Assembly: GCA_023143455.1 (NCBI GenBank)
Contig: JAGLHT010000027.1
Span: 1 to 32,731 of the forward strand
Reading direction: 5' to 3'
DNA from: Desulfobacterales bacterium
Lineage (GTDB): Bacteria; Desulfobacterota; Desulfobacteria; Desulfobacterales; Desulfobacteraceae
Length of the DNA: 32,731 nucleotides
In this document: positions 1 through 8,807 of the stretch, piece after piece
How the letters are laid out: the number at the start of each line of letters is the position of its first letter
Position numbering within the stretch: the stretch's first letter is position 1
The notes under the pieces: generated by a model
The model's input: the letters and a program-made list of their open reading frames with translations, nothing else
Told to the model about the DNA's origin: nothing
Databases searched by the model: none
Position numbers and translations under genes: made by a program

Positions 1-3000
1 TCTGTACTGACCCCTTTTAATTTTTCCGGGAATTCCACTTGCAGCGGGGTATTAAAAAACAGCTCCCACAACCGGATAAAATTCCGGCATCCGGCTTCAG
101 CCTTCTTATCCAAGGGCACAAAGATGATGAACCCGTCTTCTTCCAGATGTTTAAATATCAATGTTGATACGGTTTCCAGACAGTCTTTGGTAGGAGTGGA
201 AAACAGGGTTGAAAAGGGGTCTGGGTCATGAAAAGCCGCACATAGTTTTATTAAATCCAAGTAATATTTCTTTTCTATGTCATTACGGGCCAAGGTGATC
301 CAGCAAGGTGTGTTTGCCTGTGACAGCAAATAGTTCGGCAAACCTGTGAAAACCTTATTTTTTATATCTATGTCATTTAAAATATCTGAAACAGACATGT
401 CATTAATGCCTTTTGTCCTGCCAGCAGTAACAGATTTGGCCATATTTCTGGGCATTTGATCGGAAAGTCTGCCCCGGGCCAAGCCAAAATAAAATCCAAA
501 TAAAAACATGAAAGGAAGGTCAATAAAAGGCTGGAAATAATCGGGCAATTTGGGCAGGAATACTGCCTTTTCGGCATATTTTTCAATTTCCTTTTTTTCT
601 CGATTTTTAGTGCTTACGGCAAAAAAACGTTTACCGGCTTTATGAAGCGCAGCCATGAAATCCACCCCTTTATCCAGGCGCCGGGTATTGGTGGCATTTA
701 CAAGAAGCAGGTCATCGTCAGCCAGGGGCGTTTGAATAAATTCATCCAGTTCAGAATAGTCAATGGCATTTCCCATGGAAGTCCAGGCATTCAATTCAAG
801 GTTTAAAGCTCCCATTTTTGCAGATCCGATATCATGGAAGGCATCTATGATATAGTGGAGATTGGCGTTTGGAGTCTGTATTGTTACCTCCTTGCAGAAT
901 TCAACCACTTTCTCATCAAATAACAAGGTATTAATTTTTTCAGAGATTTTTTCCATTTCTGACACAAGCCCAGCTACTTTTTCATCGGTTTCCGAGGTTA
1001 AACTGCAAATATAAAGGCAAAAAATATCCAAGGTAAGCAGCATGCATACAGCGCTTTTAAGTGCCGCCACAGTCACTTCTTCTCCACTGAAAACCGGAAT
1101 GATCCCTGCACTTTTCCTGACAATAAGGGCCATGTCTGAAAACGGTTTTTCTGTAATTCCCACCATGAGAATATTTTTTTTGAGGAGTCCAGATGCAAAA
1201 TCAATCATATCCGAGGTGGTACCGGACCATGAGATCATTACCACCAGGTCTCTGTCCGGATTAATGGAATTTTCAACTATACCAATGTCCAGGGGAGTGG
1301 CTACAATGATGTTGATCCCGGTAAGAAACTGTTCCATGGTTTTTTCAACAATTTCTGCAATAAGGTAGCTAAATCCGGTGCTGACAAGGATAATCCGGTT
1401 CAATGAAGCCAGTTTGGCCCCGAATCGCCTTTCCAGCAGGCGTTTTTTGATATCTATCTTGGGTATATGATGGTCCGGGCAGGTATACCGGTTCAATACA
1501 TCTGTGATTAAGCCGGGTATTTCGAACAGATGTTCCTCGTAAAAGGTTTTTCCGAAATCCTTTTTAAAGGTAATGGGGGTCAGATAGGTCTGTTCAGGCT
1601 GGATATCGGTTCTAATCTTTCCTGAAAAATCCCGAATTTCAAGTTCCCGCAAGACATTATCTGTTCCGGCTTTTGTTTGGATTTTGGCAAATATCCGTTC
1701 CTGATCAAGGGCATAAATATCAACCTGAAACGGTGCCAGAATGGACATTTTCTCCCGTCTGAACCAGGATTCCCGCGTGTTGGAGTCATCATCAAAAAAA
1801 CCAGGCTCCACGATAACTGATTTTTTTGAATAGGCTTTCATCAGTTTCTGCAGTTTAATACTTGTGGGCCGGATCAGGGTCTGTGGAAAAAGCCCCAGGG
1901 CGGCATTGATATCCGACACCACCATAAAGTCCGATGTGTCCTGCCGTTTCACAATATATACCGGCCGTTTATGGGCGGCAATAAAGAGGCGGTCAGTTGC
2001 GACCATGCTGATTCCGCAAACGGCAAACTGCCCGCCTGACCTTATCATAACTTCCATTGCCTGTATAAATGACAGCTCATCAATATCATGGATGGTCTTG
2101 TTGTTAAGTCTCTTGAAAATTTCATAATCAATGGACTGGCTGCACACGGAGACATCCTCAAGTCCAAGATGGCATTGCCTTTCAATCACCTTGTACCGCT
2201 GGCTTGCCATATACGCGGTATCAAAATAATATCCCCAGAGCATGACAAACAATTCAGTTGAATTATTGCTTCTCAGTTTGATCTTTGCCACCTGGGTCAG
2301 ATAATTCCGTATCCTTGATTCAATATCAGAGCTGAATTGACCATTTAACACCACTGCTCTTATTTTTTTTTCATCTATAAAAGGGTGGGCGTTGCGAACA
2401 GAGATAGACGACTGAATGGCCCACCGACCCTGGGCAATCACCGGCTGGACCATATATTTAAGCAGCAGAGGATGTGAACGGCCTGGAATGTGGCCTGGCG
2501 GCAGATACCCGTCTTCACCTTTTTCGAGCATGTTTTTCATATAGATTTGTGTCTGGAAATATGCCAGGGCGGAAGCTGCTGCAATTCCGTAAACATTGTA
2601 GAGTCTCTCTGTTCTGTATAATGTTCTCCAGTGCACCGGGGGCGTGGTTTTGTTTATGGTCCAGAAATTTTCAAATATAAGCTGAACCCTGTCATCTATT
2701 TCAGGATTGTGGATACTGTTCGCCAAAACTGAACTGTCAATACTTCGAAACAGATTTGCAATGCCGTCCGTGGTATAATCCGACGGCATCGTCACCACGA
2801 CATCCTTTAAGTATTGCCAGACATATTTTCTGGCATAGGGATTTTTCTGTCCGGGTTTATAGGTCATCCGTGTTGGCTGGACAGGGCTTTCATCATATGC
2901 ATAACGGTCAAAAATCAGTTTAAATTCATGGAAAAGATCGCTTTCTTCAACCGGAGCAGGTCCGTTGTCCCGCTTATTGCGGATCTGGGTTTCAAATCCC

Positions 3001-3533
3001 ATACGCATGAGTTTTGCAACGACAGTCACAGGAAGGTCAAAATCCATAACAAGACGGTCGATGGTAGCTTTAAACATTTTAGGAGAATCAATTTTAAAGT
3101 ATTCCTGGATTTCCGGATTTCCGGCTGTCCCCTGTTCCACCTGTAAAACATCATGTATGTCAGTCAAGTCAGACCATCTCGGGAAGGACCGGGTTTCAAA
3201 AGATTCTTTTTGATTCTCATGTGGCAGGAAACCCTCAAAAGCAAGTAGTTTTTTCTGATTCTGGGTCACAAAATCAGAATTTTTATGAAAGGCTTCATCC
3301 ATGATTGATACGACCCTGAGTTCATTTTCATCAAAAACAGGGAAAGTCATGAGCCGGTCAATGAGATTGTCGACTGATCCCAACTCCCGCCTGATTTTAA
3401 GCGGTTCAAGGTCATTTCCGATCAGACCAATACCTGTGCTGTCGGGCGCCCTGTAAATTATGGCCCACATTCCGGTCAACACCCGGTTCAGCCTGTTTTC
3501 CGCATCCCCGTAATATACAACGATACCACACAT
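1..3533 (-). CDS. Giant GlmS-like glutamine amidotransferase / SIS-domain protein (partial, C-terminus off the left edge)
   Basis: The minus-strand frame is open from ATG at 3533 through position 1 in every part I read, giving at least 1,177 residues with no stop. It begins MCGIVVYYG, so after Met removal Cys2 is the N-terminal nucleophile of a class II (Ntn) glutaminase; R28-A-P-D-S-T-G34 matches the GlmS RGYDSAG motif. The other glutaminase motifs come much later: GRWA at 369-372, NAHP at 381-384 and the oxyanion NG at 397-398. About 300 extra residues therefore sit inside the glutaminase domain. A sugar-isomerase (SIS) domain follows, with SWSGTT at 768-773 matching SQSGET of GlmS, and a second SIS-like half further on. 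Canonical GlmS is about 610 residues and makes glucosamine-6-phosphate from fructose-6-phosphate and glutamine. Start supported by a G-rich stretch just upstream. It lies 52 bases behind the methyltransferase gene. The fold is secure; the substrate is not known. Confidence 0.85.
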   Translation of the reverse strand, partial: MCGIVVYYGDAENRLNRVLTGMWAIIYRAPDSTGIGLIGNDLEPLKIRRELGSVDNLIDRLMTFPVFDENELRVVSIMDEAFHKNSDFVTQNQKKLLAFEGFLPHENQKESFETRSFPRWSDLTDIHDVLQVEQGTAGNPEIQEYFKIDSPKMFKATIDRLVMDFDLPVTVVAKLMRMGFETQIRNKRDNGPAPVEESDLFHEFKLIFDRYAYDESPVQPTRMTYKPGQKNPYARKYVWQYLKDVVVTMPSDYTTDGIANLFRSIDSSVLANSIHNPEIDDRVQLIFENFWTINKTTPPVHWRTLYRTERLYNVYGIAAASALAYFQTQIYMKNMLEKGEDGYLPPGHIPGRSHPLLLKYMVQPVIAQGRWAIQSSISVRNAHPFIDEKKIRAVVLNGQFSSDIESRIRNYLTQVAKIKLRSNNSTELFVMLWGYYFDTAYMASQRYKVIERQCHLGLEDVSVCSQSIDYEIFKRLNNKTIHDIDELSFIQAMEVMIRSGGQFAVCGISMVATDRLFIAAHKRPVYIVKRQDTSDFMVVSDINAALGLFPQTLIRPTSIKLQKLMKAYSKKSVIVEPGFFDDDSNTRESWFRREKMSILAPFQVDIYALDQERIFAKIQTKAGTDNVLRELEIRDFSGKIRTDIQPEQTYLTPITFKKDFGKTFYEEHLFEIPGLITDVLNRYTCPDHHIPKIDIKKRLLERRFGAKLASLNRIILVSTGFSYLIAEIVEKTMEQFLTGINIIVATPLDIGIVENSINPDRDLVVMISWSGTTSDMIDFASGLLKKNILMVGITEKPFSDMALIVRKSAGIIPVFSGEEVTVAALKSAVCMLLTLDIFCLYICSLTSETDEKVAGLVSEMEKISEKINTLLFDEKVVEFCKEVTIQTPNANLHYIIDAFHDIGSAKMGALNLELNAWTSMGNAIDYSELDEFIQTPLADDDLLLVNATNTRRLDKGVDFMAALHKAGKRFFAVSTKNREKKEIEKYAEKAVFLPKLPDYFQPFIDLPFMFLFGFYFGLARGRLSDQMPRNMAKSVTAGRTKGINDMSVSDILNDIDIKNKVFTGLPNYLLSQANTPCWITLARNDIEKKYYLDLIKLCAAFHDPDPFSTLFSTPTKDCLETVSTLIFKHLEEDGFIIFVPLDKKAEAGCRNFIRLWELFFNTPLQVEFPEKLKGVST

Positions 3534-3585
3534 ATCAGAAGCCCCCCATCTAATTTGACTTTAGCTGCTAACTTATACTAAAAAT

Positions 3586-4386
3586 TCAAGATTGAATCAT
3601 ACCGGATCGCACTCCTTTTAAGTATTCCATACAAAAGCTATCTTTTCCTAACAACATGTCTACAGTGCGTATTGTGGCCATGATCTTAGAATCTAATGGA
3701 TCGATAATCGCTGAATCCATTCCTGCATCCATCATCAATGTGACAAAGGTTCTGTTAATCATTTTGCGCTGGGGCAGACCATAGGAGATATTGGACAACC
3801 CTCCTGTAATATGAACCTGGGGGAAGCTATTTTTGATGGCCCTCACTGCATTAAGGACCATGGTTCCTTTATTCACATCGGTGGAAATGGGCTGAACCAG
3901 TGGGTCAATATAGATGGACGCTGTTGGAATACCGATTTTGTTGAGTGATTCCACAAGTGCGGTGGCACGATTTGCGATATCATCGGAAGAGATCGGCATG
4001 CCTGAATCATCCATACAAAGTGCTATGACCTTGCATTCTTTGCCTTCAAGAAAGGGCATCATAGTATCAAACCGATCTTTTTCCAGTGAAATGGAATTAA
4101 TCATCGGTGTTTTTTCCACCATCAAAAAAGCCATCTCCAGAATGGTCGGATCCGGACTGTCCAGAGTCAAGGGTACAGTGGCAATGGGCTGTATGGTGTC
4201 AAGGAGCCAGCACATATCTTCTTTTTCATGACCAATACGGGCTCCTGCGTTGACATCAATAAAGTTAGCCCCTGCATCCTGCTGTTTTTTTACATCATCA
4301 ATAATATAGTCTGCATTCCGATCTGCAACGGCTGCCTGAACAAGTTTCCTTGAGGTATTAATCCTCTCCCCGATGACTTCGAACAT
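3586..4386 (-). CDS. Corrinoid:tetrahydrofolate methyltransferase (MtgA/AcsE/MtvA-like pterin-binding protein)
   Basis: A 266-residue pterin-binding (DHPS-like TIM barrel) protein. It starts MFEVIGERINTSRK and has the family blocks QQDAGANFIDVNAGAR (about residues 36-51), PLTLDSPDP and HITGGLSNISYGLPQR, as in AcsE and MtgA. Family members carry methyl groups between a corrinoid protein and tetrahydrofolate. Here it would take the methyl group from the adjacent corrinoid protein and make methyl-THF for the methyl branch of the Wood-Ljungdahl pathway; direction is inferred from the operon. Length is normal for the single-domain family, and there is no fused corrinoid domain. It is third in the minus-strand set, 15 bases after the corrinoid gene, with GGAGG just upstream of the ATG. 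Confidence 0.88.
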   Translation of the reverse strand: MFEVIGERINTSRKLVQAAVADRNADYIIDDVKKQQDAGANFIDVNAGARIGHEKEDMCWLLDTIQPIATVPLTLDSPDPTILEMAFLMVEKTPMINSISLEKDRFDTMMPFLEGKECKVIALCMDDSGMPISSDDIANRATALVESLNKIGIPTASIYIDPLVQPISTDVNKGTMVLNAVRAIKNSFPQVHITGGLSNISYGLPQRKMINRTFVTLMMDAGMDSAIIDPLDSKIMATIRTVDMLLGKDSFCMEYLKGVRSGMIQS

Positions 4387-4401
4387 TGTATTTCCTCCTG
4401 T

Positions 4402-5034
4402 TTATGCGGCCAGTTTTTTTGCTAGTTTTGAAGCCGACCCTGCATCAGCAGCAAATCCGTCAGCACCTATCTCATCTGCAAATTCTTGGGTCACAGGGGC
4501 GCCACCCACTAAAATTTTTACCTGATCCCGCAATCCTGCTTCAACAATCGCATCAACGGTGAGTTTCATCATGGGCATGGTGGTGGTCAACAAGGCTGAC
4601 AAGCAGACAATTTGAGCATTCTTCTCCCTGATCTGGGAGACAAAATCCTCCGGGGCAATATCCACTCCCAGGTTGTAGACCTCCATACCGGCACTCTCCA
4701 TCATCATGGACACAAGGTTTTTTCCAATATCATGAAGATCTCCTTTTACGGTACCAATGATCACATTTCCTTTAGTTGATGACCCTTCATCTCCCAAAAG
4801 AGGTTTAAGAATTTCAACACACTGGCTCATAGCCTGGGCAGCCATTAGTACTTCAGGAATGAACATATCCTCATTTTCCATTTTTTCTCCAACAATATCC
4901 ATGCCCGCAATCAATCCATCATTGAGTATATCAACGGCTGAGGTGCCTTTTTTCAATGCCTCGTTCACCAATTCAATCAGATGTTGCACATCTAAGCTAA
5001 CCAGAGTCTCTTTTATTTTATTAAAATCAGTCAT
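4402..5034 (-). CDS. Corrinoid-binding methyl-carrier protein (MtgC/MttC-like)
   Basis: A 210-residue two-domain cobalamin carrier. The N-terminal helical cap (about residues 1-88) is the B12-binding 2 / methionine-synthase cap type. The C-terminal Rossmann-like domain holds the base-off/His-on signature D99-L-H101-D-I-G104, where His101 would be the lower axial cobalt ligand, followed by LGVDIAPEDFV and a GGAPV turn near residue 177. It shuttles methyl between the MttB-family enzyme encoded just upstream and the pterin methyltransferase encoded downstream, cycling between Co(I) and methyl-Co(III). Accidental oxidation to Co(II) would be repaired by the RACE protein at 14133-15725. Length is typical of MtmC/MttC carriers. 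Confidence 0.9.
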   Translation of the reverse strand: MTDFNKIKETLVSLDVQHLIELVNEALKKGTSAVDILNDGLIAGMDIVGEKMENEDMFIPEVLMAAQAMSQCVEILKPLLGDEGSSTKGNVIIGTVKGDLHDIGKNLVSMMMESAGMEVYNLGVDIAPEDFVSQIREKNAQIVCLSALLTTTMPMMKLTVDAIVEAGLRDQVKILVGGAPVTQEFADEIGADGFAADAGSASKLAKKLAA

Positions 5035-5067
5035 GGCGATATTCCTTTTTTAAATTGTGATTAAACA

Positions 5068-6519
5068 CTATAGTAATATATTGAATTTTTCTTTTATTTC
5101 TTTATTAATTTTTTCAGGGATACAACACGATTCAGGTGTTTCGAGTAATTTTCTTGCGATGCCGGCTGCCCTTTGGCGGGCATCAAGGCTACCTTCTTTA
5201 ACCCATTTTCCACGGCTTCTTCTGTCGGTCACTCCATTACCGTTATAGTATTCTGTTCTCATGTGGGACATTGTATGCATCGCTGTCATGAAATTGCCAC
5301 CGGGACCAATGGCATCAATAACCTCAAGAGCAAGGTGCTCTGCATCAACTTCAATTCCTTTAAGAACCTTGCAGCAGTTTCCAATAATTTCATCATCAAT
5401 GACAAACTGTTCGTGGGCAATGGTGAGCATGGATTCAAGCATACCGGCACTGTGATGAATATAATTTGACCCGCCCATGGAAGCAAGTACAGCAGTTAAA
5501 GCTTTTTCATATCCTGCCTGGGCATCTGGGACCTTGGAATCGGTAAGTCCTGATGAATTGTAATTGGGCACATTTATATGATGTGCCATTTGGTGAATGG
5601 CAGCATTCATCATGCCACATTCCACAGCACCACCTGAATACCCCATTGTTTTGAGATTTGCCATGCCGGGAATACCGCCGTAAAGCAAAGGAGCACCGGG
5701 GTTGGTTAGCTGGCAGATGGTGATACCGGCAAGTTGTTCTGAATGAATCTGGGCCAGAGTACCTGCCATAGTCAATGGAGACGTCGATCCTGCCATGGGC
5801 GCGCATGAAAGGGCTACCGGGATTAGGTTTCTATTTGCTTCCTGCATAATCAACGTTGACTGGGTACACAGTTTTAAAGGACTGATGGCAAAGGAGGTAA
5901 TAATGGAGATGAGGGGTCTTTCCTGAAGGCTTTTAAAATCGCCGGCAATCATGGATGCCATTTCAATGACATCATGAAGTCCTTGTTCATCATTGACACC
6001 GGACATGACATGTTTGGAAGAACCAGAAAGACAGGCATAAAACATATTGATATCATAATCTGCTTTTTCAATGTCTGTCGGGATGCAGGGTCTAACCAAA
6101 AAATGAATATTGTCCAATTGATCCACAAGCCGTGAAACGTTATAGAGATCCTTGAGGGTTGTAGATCTGACCTCGCCTGTTTCCGGATCAAGAATTTTGA
6201 TGGCTGCCCCCCCGGTTCCAAGATGGACACGGTTTTCAGTTAAATGAAGATCATTTTTGGAATCCTGACCGCAAAGAACAACCTTTTCAGGTGCTTTAGC
6301 CACCTGTTCGGAAATCAAACTCTTTGGAAACCTGATATTTTTTTTATCTCTATCAATGGTCGCACCGTTGTCTTCAAGCATTTGAACGGTATCTTCCAAT
6401 CCTGATTCATAGGTAATTCCTGTTTTTTCAAGCACCTGAAGGGATGCTTGATGAATAGTTTCGATTTGCTCCGGTGACAAGGGGCGATACTGACCACCCT
6501 GTAAGCCCATTAAATTCAT
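5068..6519 (-). CDS. Non-pyrrolysine MttB-family quaternary-amine:corrinoid methyltransferase
   Basis: A 483-residue member of the trimethylamine methyltransferase (MttB) superfamily. Recognisable blocks are LSPEQIETIHQASLQVLEKTG near the start, a Gly-rich HLGTGGAAIKILDPETGE stretch around residue 96-113, GLTDSKVPDAQAGYEKA in the middle and GPGGNFMTAMHT near residue 409. Archaeal MttB reads an internal amber codon as pyrrolysine; this frame has no internal TAG and is full length, so it belongs to the non-Pyl branch. Characterised members of that branch demethylate glycine betaine (MtgB), proline betaine, carnitine or gamma-butyrobetaine. Sequence alone does not fix the substrate; the adjacent betaine-type importer supports a quaternary amine. 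AAGGAG lies 6 bases before the ATG. First gene of the minus-strand operon. Confidence 0.88.
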   Translation of the reverse strand: MNLMGLQGGQYRPLSPEQIETIHQASLQVLEKTGITYESGLEDTVQMLEDNGATIDRDKKNIRFPKSLISEQVAKAPEKVVLCGQDSKNDLHLTENRVHLGTGGAAIKILDPETGEVRSTTLKDLYNVSRLVDQLDNIHFLVRPCIPTDIEKADYDINMFYACLSGSSKHVMSGVNDEQGLHDVIEMASMIAGDFKSLQERPLISIITSFAISPLKLCTQSTLIMQEANRNLIPVALSCAPMAGSTSPLTMAGTLAQIHSEQLAGITICQLTNPGAPLLYGGIPGMANLKTMGYSGGAVECGMMNAAIHQMAHHINVPNYNSSGLTDSKVPDAQAGYEKALTAVLASMGGSNYIHHSAGMLESMLTIAHEQFVIDDEIIGNCCKVLKGIEVDAEHLALEVIDAIGPGGNFMTAMHTMSHMRTEYYNGNGVTDRRSRGKWVKEGSLDARQRAAGIARKLLETPESCCIPEKINKEIKEKFNILL

Positions 6520-6631
6520 AACAATCTCCTTGCTAAATTATTTCACATCATCCAAAATAATTTAAAGATGAACACAAAAAATCATCTAAATTTTATTTTG
6601 ATTTAAAGTTTAAATGGCATAATCTTGAGTG

Positions 6632-6655
6632 TCTGTCAAGTAAAATGTAACAAAA
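6632..6655. promoter_or_regulatory. Candidate operator: TCTGTCAAGTAAAA followed by TGTAACAAAA
   Basis: The 14-mer TCTGTCAAGTAAAA at 6632-6645 recurs exactly at 12244-12257 upstream of the ABC importer. The 10-mer TGTAACAAAA at 6646-6655 recurs as its exact reverse complement at 12271-12280. Read on the minus strand, the 14-mer contains TTGACA, but I find no convincing -10 box at 16-18 bases, so a regulator site is as likely as a -35 element. The linked RpiR-family protein is the obvious candidate regulator (inference). Confidence 0.4.
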
Positions 6656-6697
6656 CTTATCAAAAATATGAATATTTATATGTGTTATTGAAACGTG

Positions 6698-6726
6698 TTG
6701 ACTAATGTTTCTTGAAAAAATATAAT
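6698..6726 (+). promoter_or_regulatory. Sigma70-type promoter for the ParB-like gene
   Basis: TTGACT at 6698-6703 is followed after exactly 17 bases by a perfect TATAAT at 6721-6726. Transcription would start around 6733, leaving a leader of roughly 55 bases before the ATG at 6788. The candidate operator at 6632-6655 lies about 43 bases upstream of the -35 box. Confidence 0.65.
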
Positions 6727-6787
6727 CAAATAAAAAGATATTGAAATATTGATTATCAACCATTACAGGATTTTAGACATATAATTC

Positions 6788-7714
6788 ATGGTCCTTTTTA
6801 ATAATAAACAAAATAAAGATGTAACATCAAAATATAAGTCTGATATAGCATTTTCAAAAGCAATATCAAAAGCGTTTACCCAGGAACTCAAAGATCTTTT
6901 ACTCAGAAGATCCAAACGCCTACTCCCTTTTGATGAAATCAAAGAAAAACTCGACCTGTGGTATGGAAAAGATATTGGGCTTAGATCAGTGTCTTTGGAT
7001 TCAATCGTTGGCAGTCAGGGACGTTATAGAAATTTCACTCGGCATTTTCTCCCTTTGGACGAGAATTTAAGAAACCGCTGGAAACAGATTGATTCTGCTG
7101 TTGAATCCGGTAGGGATCTGCCACCTGTTGAACTTTACAAAGTGTGTAATGCGTATTTTGTTAAGGATGGCCACCACAGGGTATCGGTGGCAACGGCTAA
7201 AAAAAGGAGCTTTATTGAAGCAAAGGTATTTGAATATAATTGTGACTTTTCCCTTGACGACAAAACAGACATTGAACAAATTGCCATCCTTCAAACCTAC
7301 CAGCTATTTTTAAAGGAAACAGGGCTTAAAAAGACAAGGAATCCTGACCTTCACCTGACTGTTTTGGGGGGATATCCTATTCTTATGGAACATATACAGC
7401 GGCACAGGTTTTATCTGATAAAAAAGGGGAAAAACCAAGTCAGCATTGAAGAAGCATCAATGTCTTGGTTTGACAATATTTATTCGCCCATGGTTACTTT
7501 GATCACCAAAAACAGTATTATGGGGAAGTTTCCCCACAGGACAAAAACAGATTTTTATATCTGGATCTCAAAATACAAAAACTGGTTGTTTCAGGATGTT
7601 TTTGTATCAGACGAGGTCCAAAGTGTTATTGACAGCTATTCAAAAAAATTTTCCAACCCCATCAGAAAGGCTTTGGGGAAATTGAAAAAATTCTTTGGGC
7701 TTGTAAAATATTGA
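6788..7714 (+). CDS. ParB/sulfiredoxin-fold domain protein of unknown function
   Basis: A 308-residue protein. The recognisable part is a ParB-like core around residues 110-150 with VKDGHHRVSVATAKKR, the G-H-H-R-V-S box of ParB/Srx-fold proteins, followed by a short strand (IEAKVFEY). Before it is a charged, mostly helical N-terminal segment. After it is a C-terminal half with many aromatic and basic residues that I do not recognise. It lacks the helix-turn-helix and centromere-binding parts of true chromosomal ParB and has no ParA neighbour, so a partitioning role is unlikely. It is divergent from the MttB-like operon and convergent with the transporter operon, with its own sigma70 promoter. 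The ribosome binding site is weak (ACAGGA, distant). A regulatory, nucleotide-dependent or stress role is possible but unproven. Confidence 0.65.
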   Translation: MVLFNNKQNKDVTSKYKSDIAFSKAISKAFTQELKDLLLRRSKRLLPFDEIKEKLDLWYGKDIGLRSVSLDSIVGSQGRYRNFTRHFLPLDENLRNRWKQIDSAVESGRDLPPVELYKVCNAYFVKDGHHRVSVATAKKRSFIEAKVFEYNCDFSLDDKTDIEQIAILQTYQLFLKETGLKKTRNPDLHLTVLGGYPILMEHIQRHRFYLIKKGKNQVSIEEASMSWFDNIYSPMVTLITKNSIMGKFPHRTKTDFYIWISKYKNWLFQDVFVSDEVQSVIDSYSKKFSNPIRKALGKLKKFFGLVKY

Positions 7715-7733
7715 ATTTAAAAAGAAAATGTCC

Positions 7734-7768
7734 TAAATACCCGAAAAATGTTATCACCCGGGTATTTA
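7734..7768. terminator. Hairpin between convergent genes, probable bidirectional terminator
   Basis: A perfect 10-bp inverted repeat, TAAATACCCG (7734-7743) and CGGGTATTTA (7759-7768), with a 15-base loop, lies between the + strand ParB-like gene (stop at 7714) and the minus-strand binding-protein gene (stop at 7780). On the minus strand it is followed by a T-rich stretch (ATTTTCTTTTT). On the + strand a T-run comes about 20 bases later. Confidence 0.55.
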
Positions 7769-7779
7769 AGACGACTGGG

Positions 7780-8700
7780 TTATTTACTTTTTTTAATGAT
7801 CAGTCCAACACCTGTAAGCCAGCTTTTGGCAACGGCTTCTGGTTTTTCACCCTTTACGTTCACCCTGTAATTGAGTCGTGTCATGGTGGCCGTGTCAAGG
7901 GAGGCGCCAATTTCGCTTAGGATAAACTTGACTTCCGGATATTGTTTAAGAACTTGTGCCCTGATTACCGGTGCGGGATTGTAGATGGGAAAATAGTTTT
8001 TATCATCATCAAGAACAGTCAGCTTATAATCCTGGATTTCACCATCAGTGGCAAATGCCATTCCGCAATGCGCCTGACCATCCCTGACCGCTTTTTTAGC
8101 AAGGGCGTCTTCCATTTTTAAAACATTTGCATCCGGGATGTCCTTTCCGAATGTAAGGCCGTAATATCCCATCATACCCTTAAATCCGTCAGCCCTGGAA
8201 TAGAACTCTGCCCCGGTGGAAACGCTCATTTTTCCGGGGTTCTTTTTTGTCCAGGCAGCCCATTCTGACAGGGAGCCTATCCCCAGCTCATCAGCAGTAG
8301 AGGCTTTCATGATAATGGCATAAGTGTTGTTGAATTTTGCTGGTGCAAGCCATACAAGACCATTTTTTGCATCCTCTGCTTTTACCTTGGCATAGAGCTC
8401 AACTGCATCACGGATGACTTCTGTTTTTTTGAACAATGAAAGCCATGCCGTTCCAGTATACTCCATATAAACATCAATCTGTCCCTGTTCTAAAGCTTCA
8501 CGATTGACATTTGTTCCTCCAAGGCTTGTACGATCTTCGACAGGAATCCCCCTGTCTTTTAACAAGTTGACCATTATTTTACCCAGGATGACCTGCTCGG
8601 TAAAACCCTTGGATGCAACTTTTACGGGTGTTTTAGCCATAGCTGACATGGGAATAACAATAAATGTTATTGCGGTCAGTAAAAGAATCAGTTTTTTCAT
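7780..8700 (-). CDS. Periplasmic substrate-binding protein of a betaine/choline-type ABC importer (OpuCC/OsmF family)
   Basis: A 306-residue protein with a Sec signal peptide (MKK, hydrophobic core, cleavage probably after AMA at residue 22). There is no lipobox Cys, so it is a free periplasmic protein in a diderm. The mature part begins TPVKVASKGFTEQVILG and contains the OpuAC-type blocks EQGQIDVYMEYTGTAW and GMAFATDGEIQDYKL. The family captures glycine betaine, choline, carnitine or related quaternary amines in an aromatic cage; I did not identify the cage residues individually. It is last in the four-gene importer operon, after a 107-base gap, with GGAGG before the ATG. The likely cargo is the substrate of the MttB-family enzyme. 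Confidence 0.88.
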   Translation of the reverse strand: MKKLILLLTAITFIVIPMSAMAKTPVKVASKGFTEQVILGKIMVNLLKDRGIPVEDRTSLGGTNVNREALEQGQIDVYMEYTGTAWLSLFKKTEVIRDAVELYAKVKAEDAKNGLVWLAPAKFNNTYAIIMKASTADELGIGSLSEWAAWTKKNPGKMSVSTGAEFYSRADGFKGMMGYYGLTFGKDIPDANVLKMEDALAKKAVRDGQAHCGMAFATDGEIQDYKLTVLDDDKNYFPIYNPAPVIRAQVLKQYPEVKFILSEIGASLDTATMTRLNYRVNVKGEKPEAVAKSWLTGVGLIIKKSK

Positions 8701-8807
8701 GTTAAATCCTCCAGAAAAATAAAAATTATCATTTATTGTTACGGGTAAAACACACGCAACACAACATGGCCAGATTCTAATTAATGCATGTCCGGCCTCA
8801 AAAACCG

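Larger units (their letters stand above)
6520..6787. promoter_or_regulatory. AT-rich divergent promoter region between the MttB-like operon and the ParB-like gene
   Basis: 268 non-coding bases separate the two divergent starts. The region is very AT-rich. It holds a strong sigma70-type promoter for the + strand gene and the shared words TCTGTCAAGTAAAA and TGTAACAAAA (entries below). An imperfect A/T-rich inverted repeat (arms around 6554-6571 and 6581-6599) lies in the leader of the minus-strand mRNA; its core is only AGATGA/TCATCT. I see no cobalamin riboswitch architecture or other structured RNA. Confidence 0.6.

Noticed and set aside
1042-3213. Several + strand open frames of 80-110 codons
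   Set aside because: They lie antisense to the long GlmS-like gene, whose frame has clear glutaminase and SIS motifs; they resemble no family.
6554-6599. A/T-rich inverted repeat in the leader of the MttB-like mRNA, considered as a riboswitch
   Set aside because: Only a 6-bp core pairs well and the rest is low-complexity A/T; none of the conserved cobalamin riboswitch features are visible.
6788-7714. Reading the ParB-fold protein as a chromosome or plasmid partitioning gene
   Set aside because: No ParA neighbour, no parS-like sites seen, and the DNA-binding part of ParB is missing.
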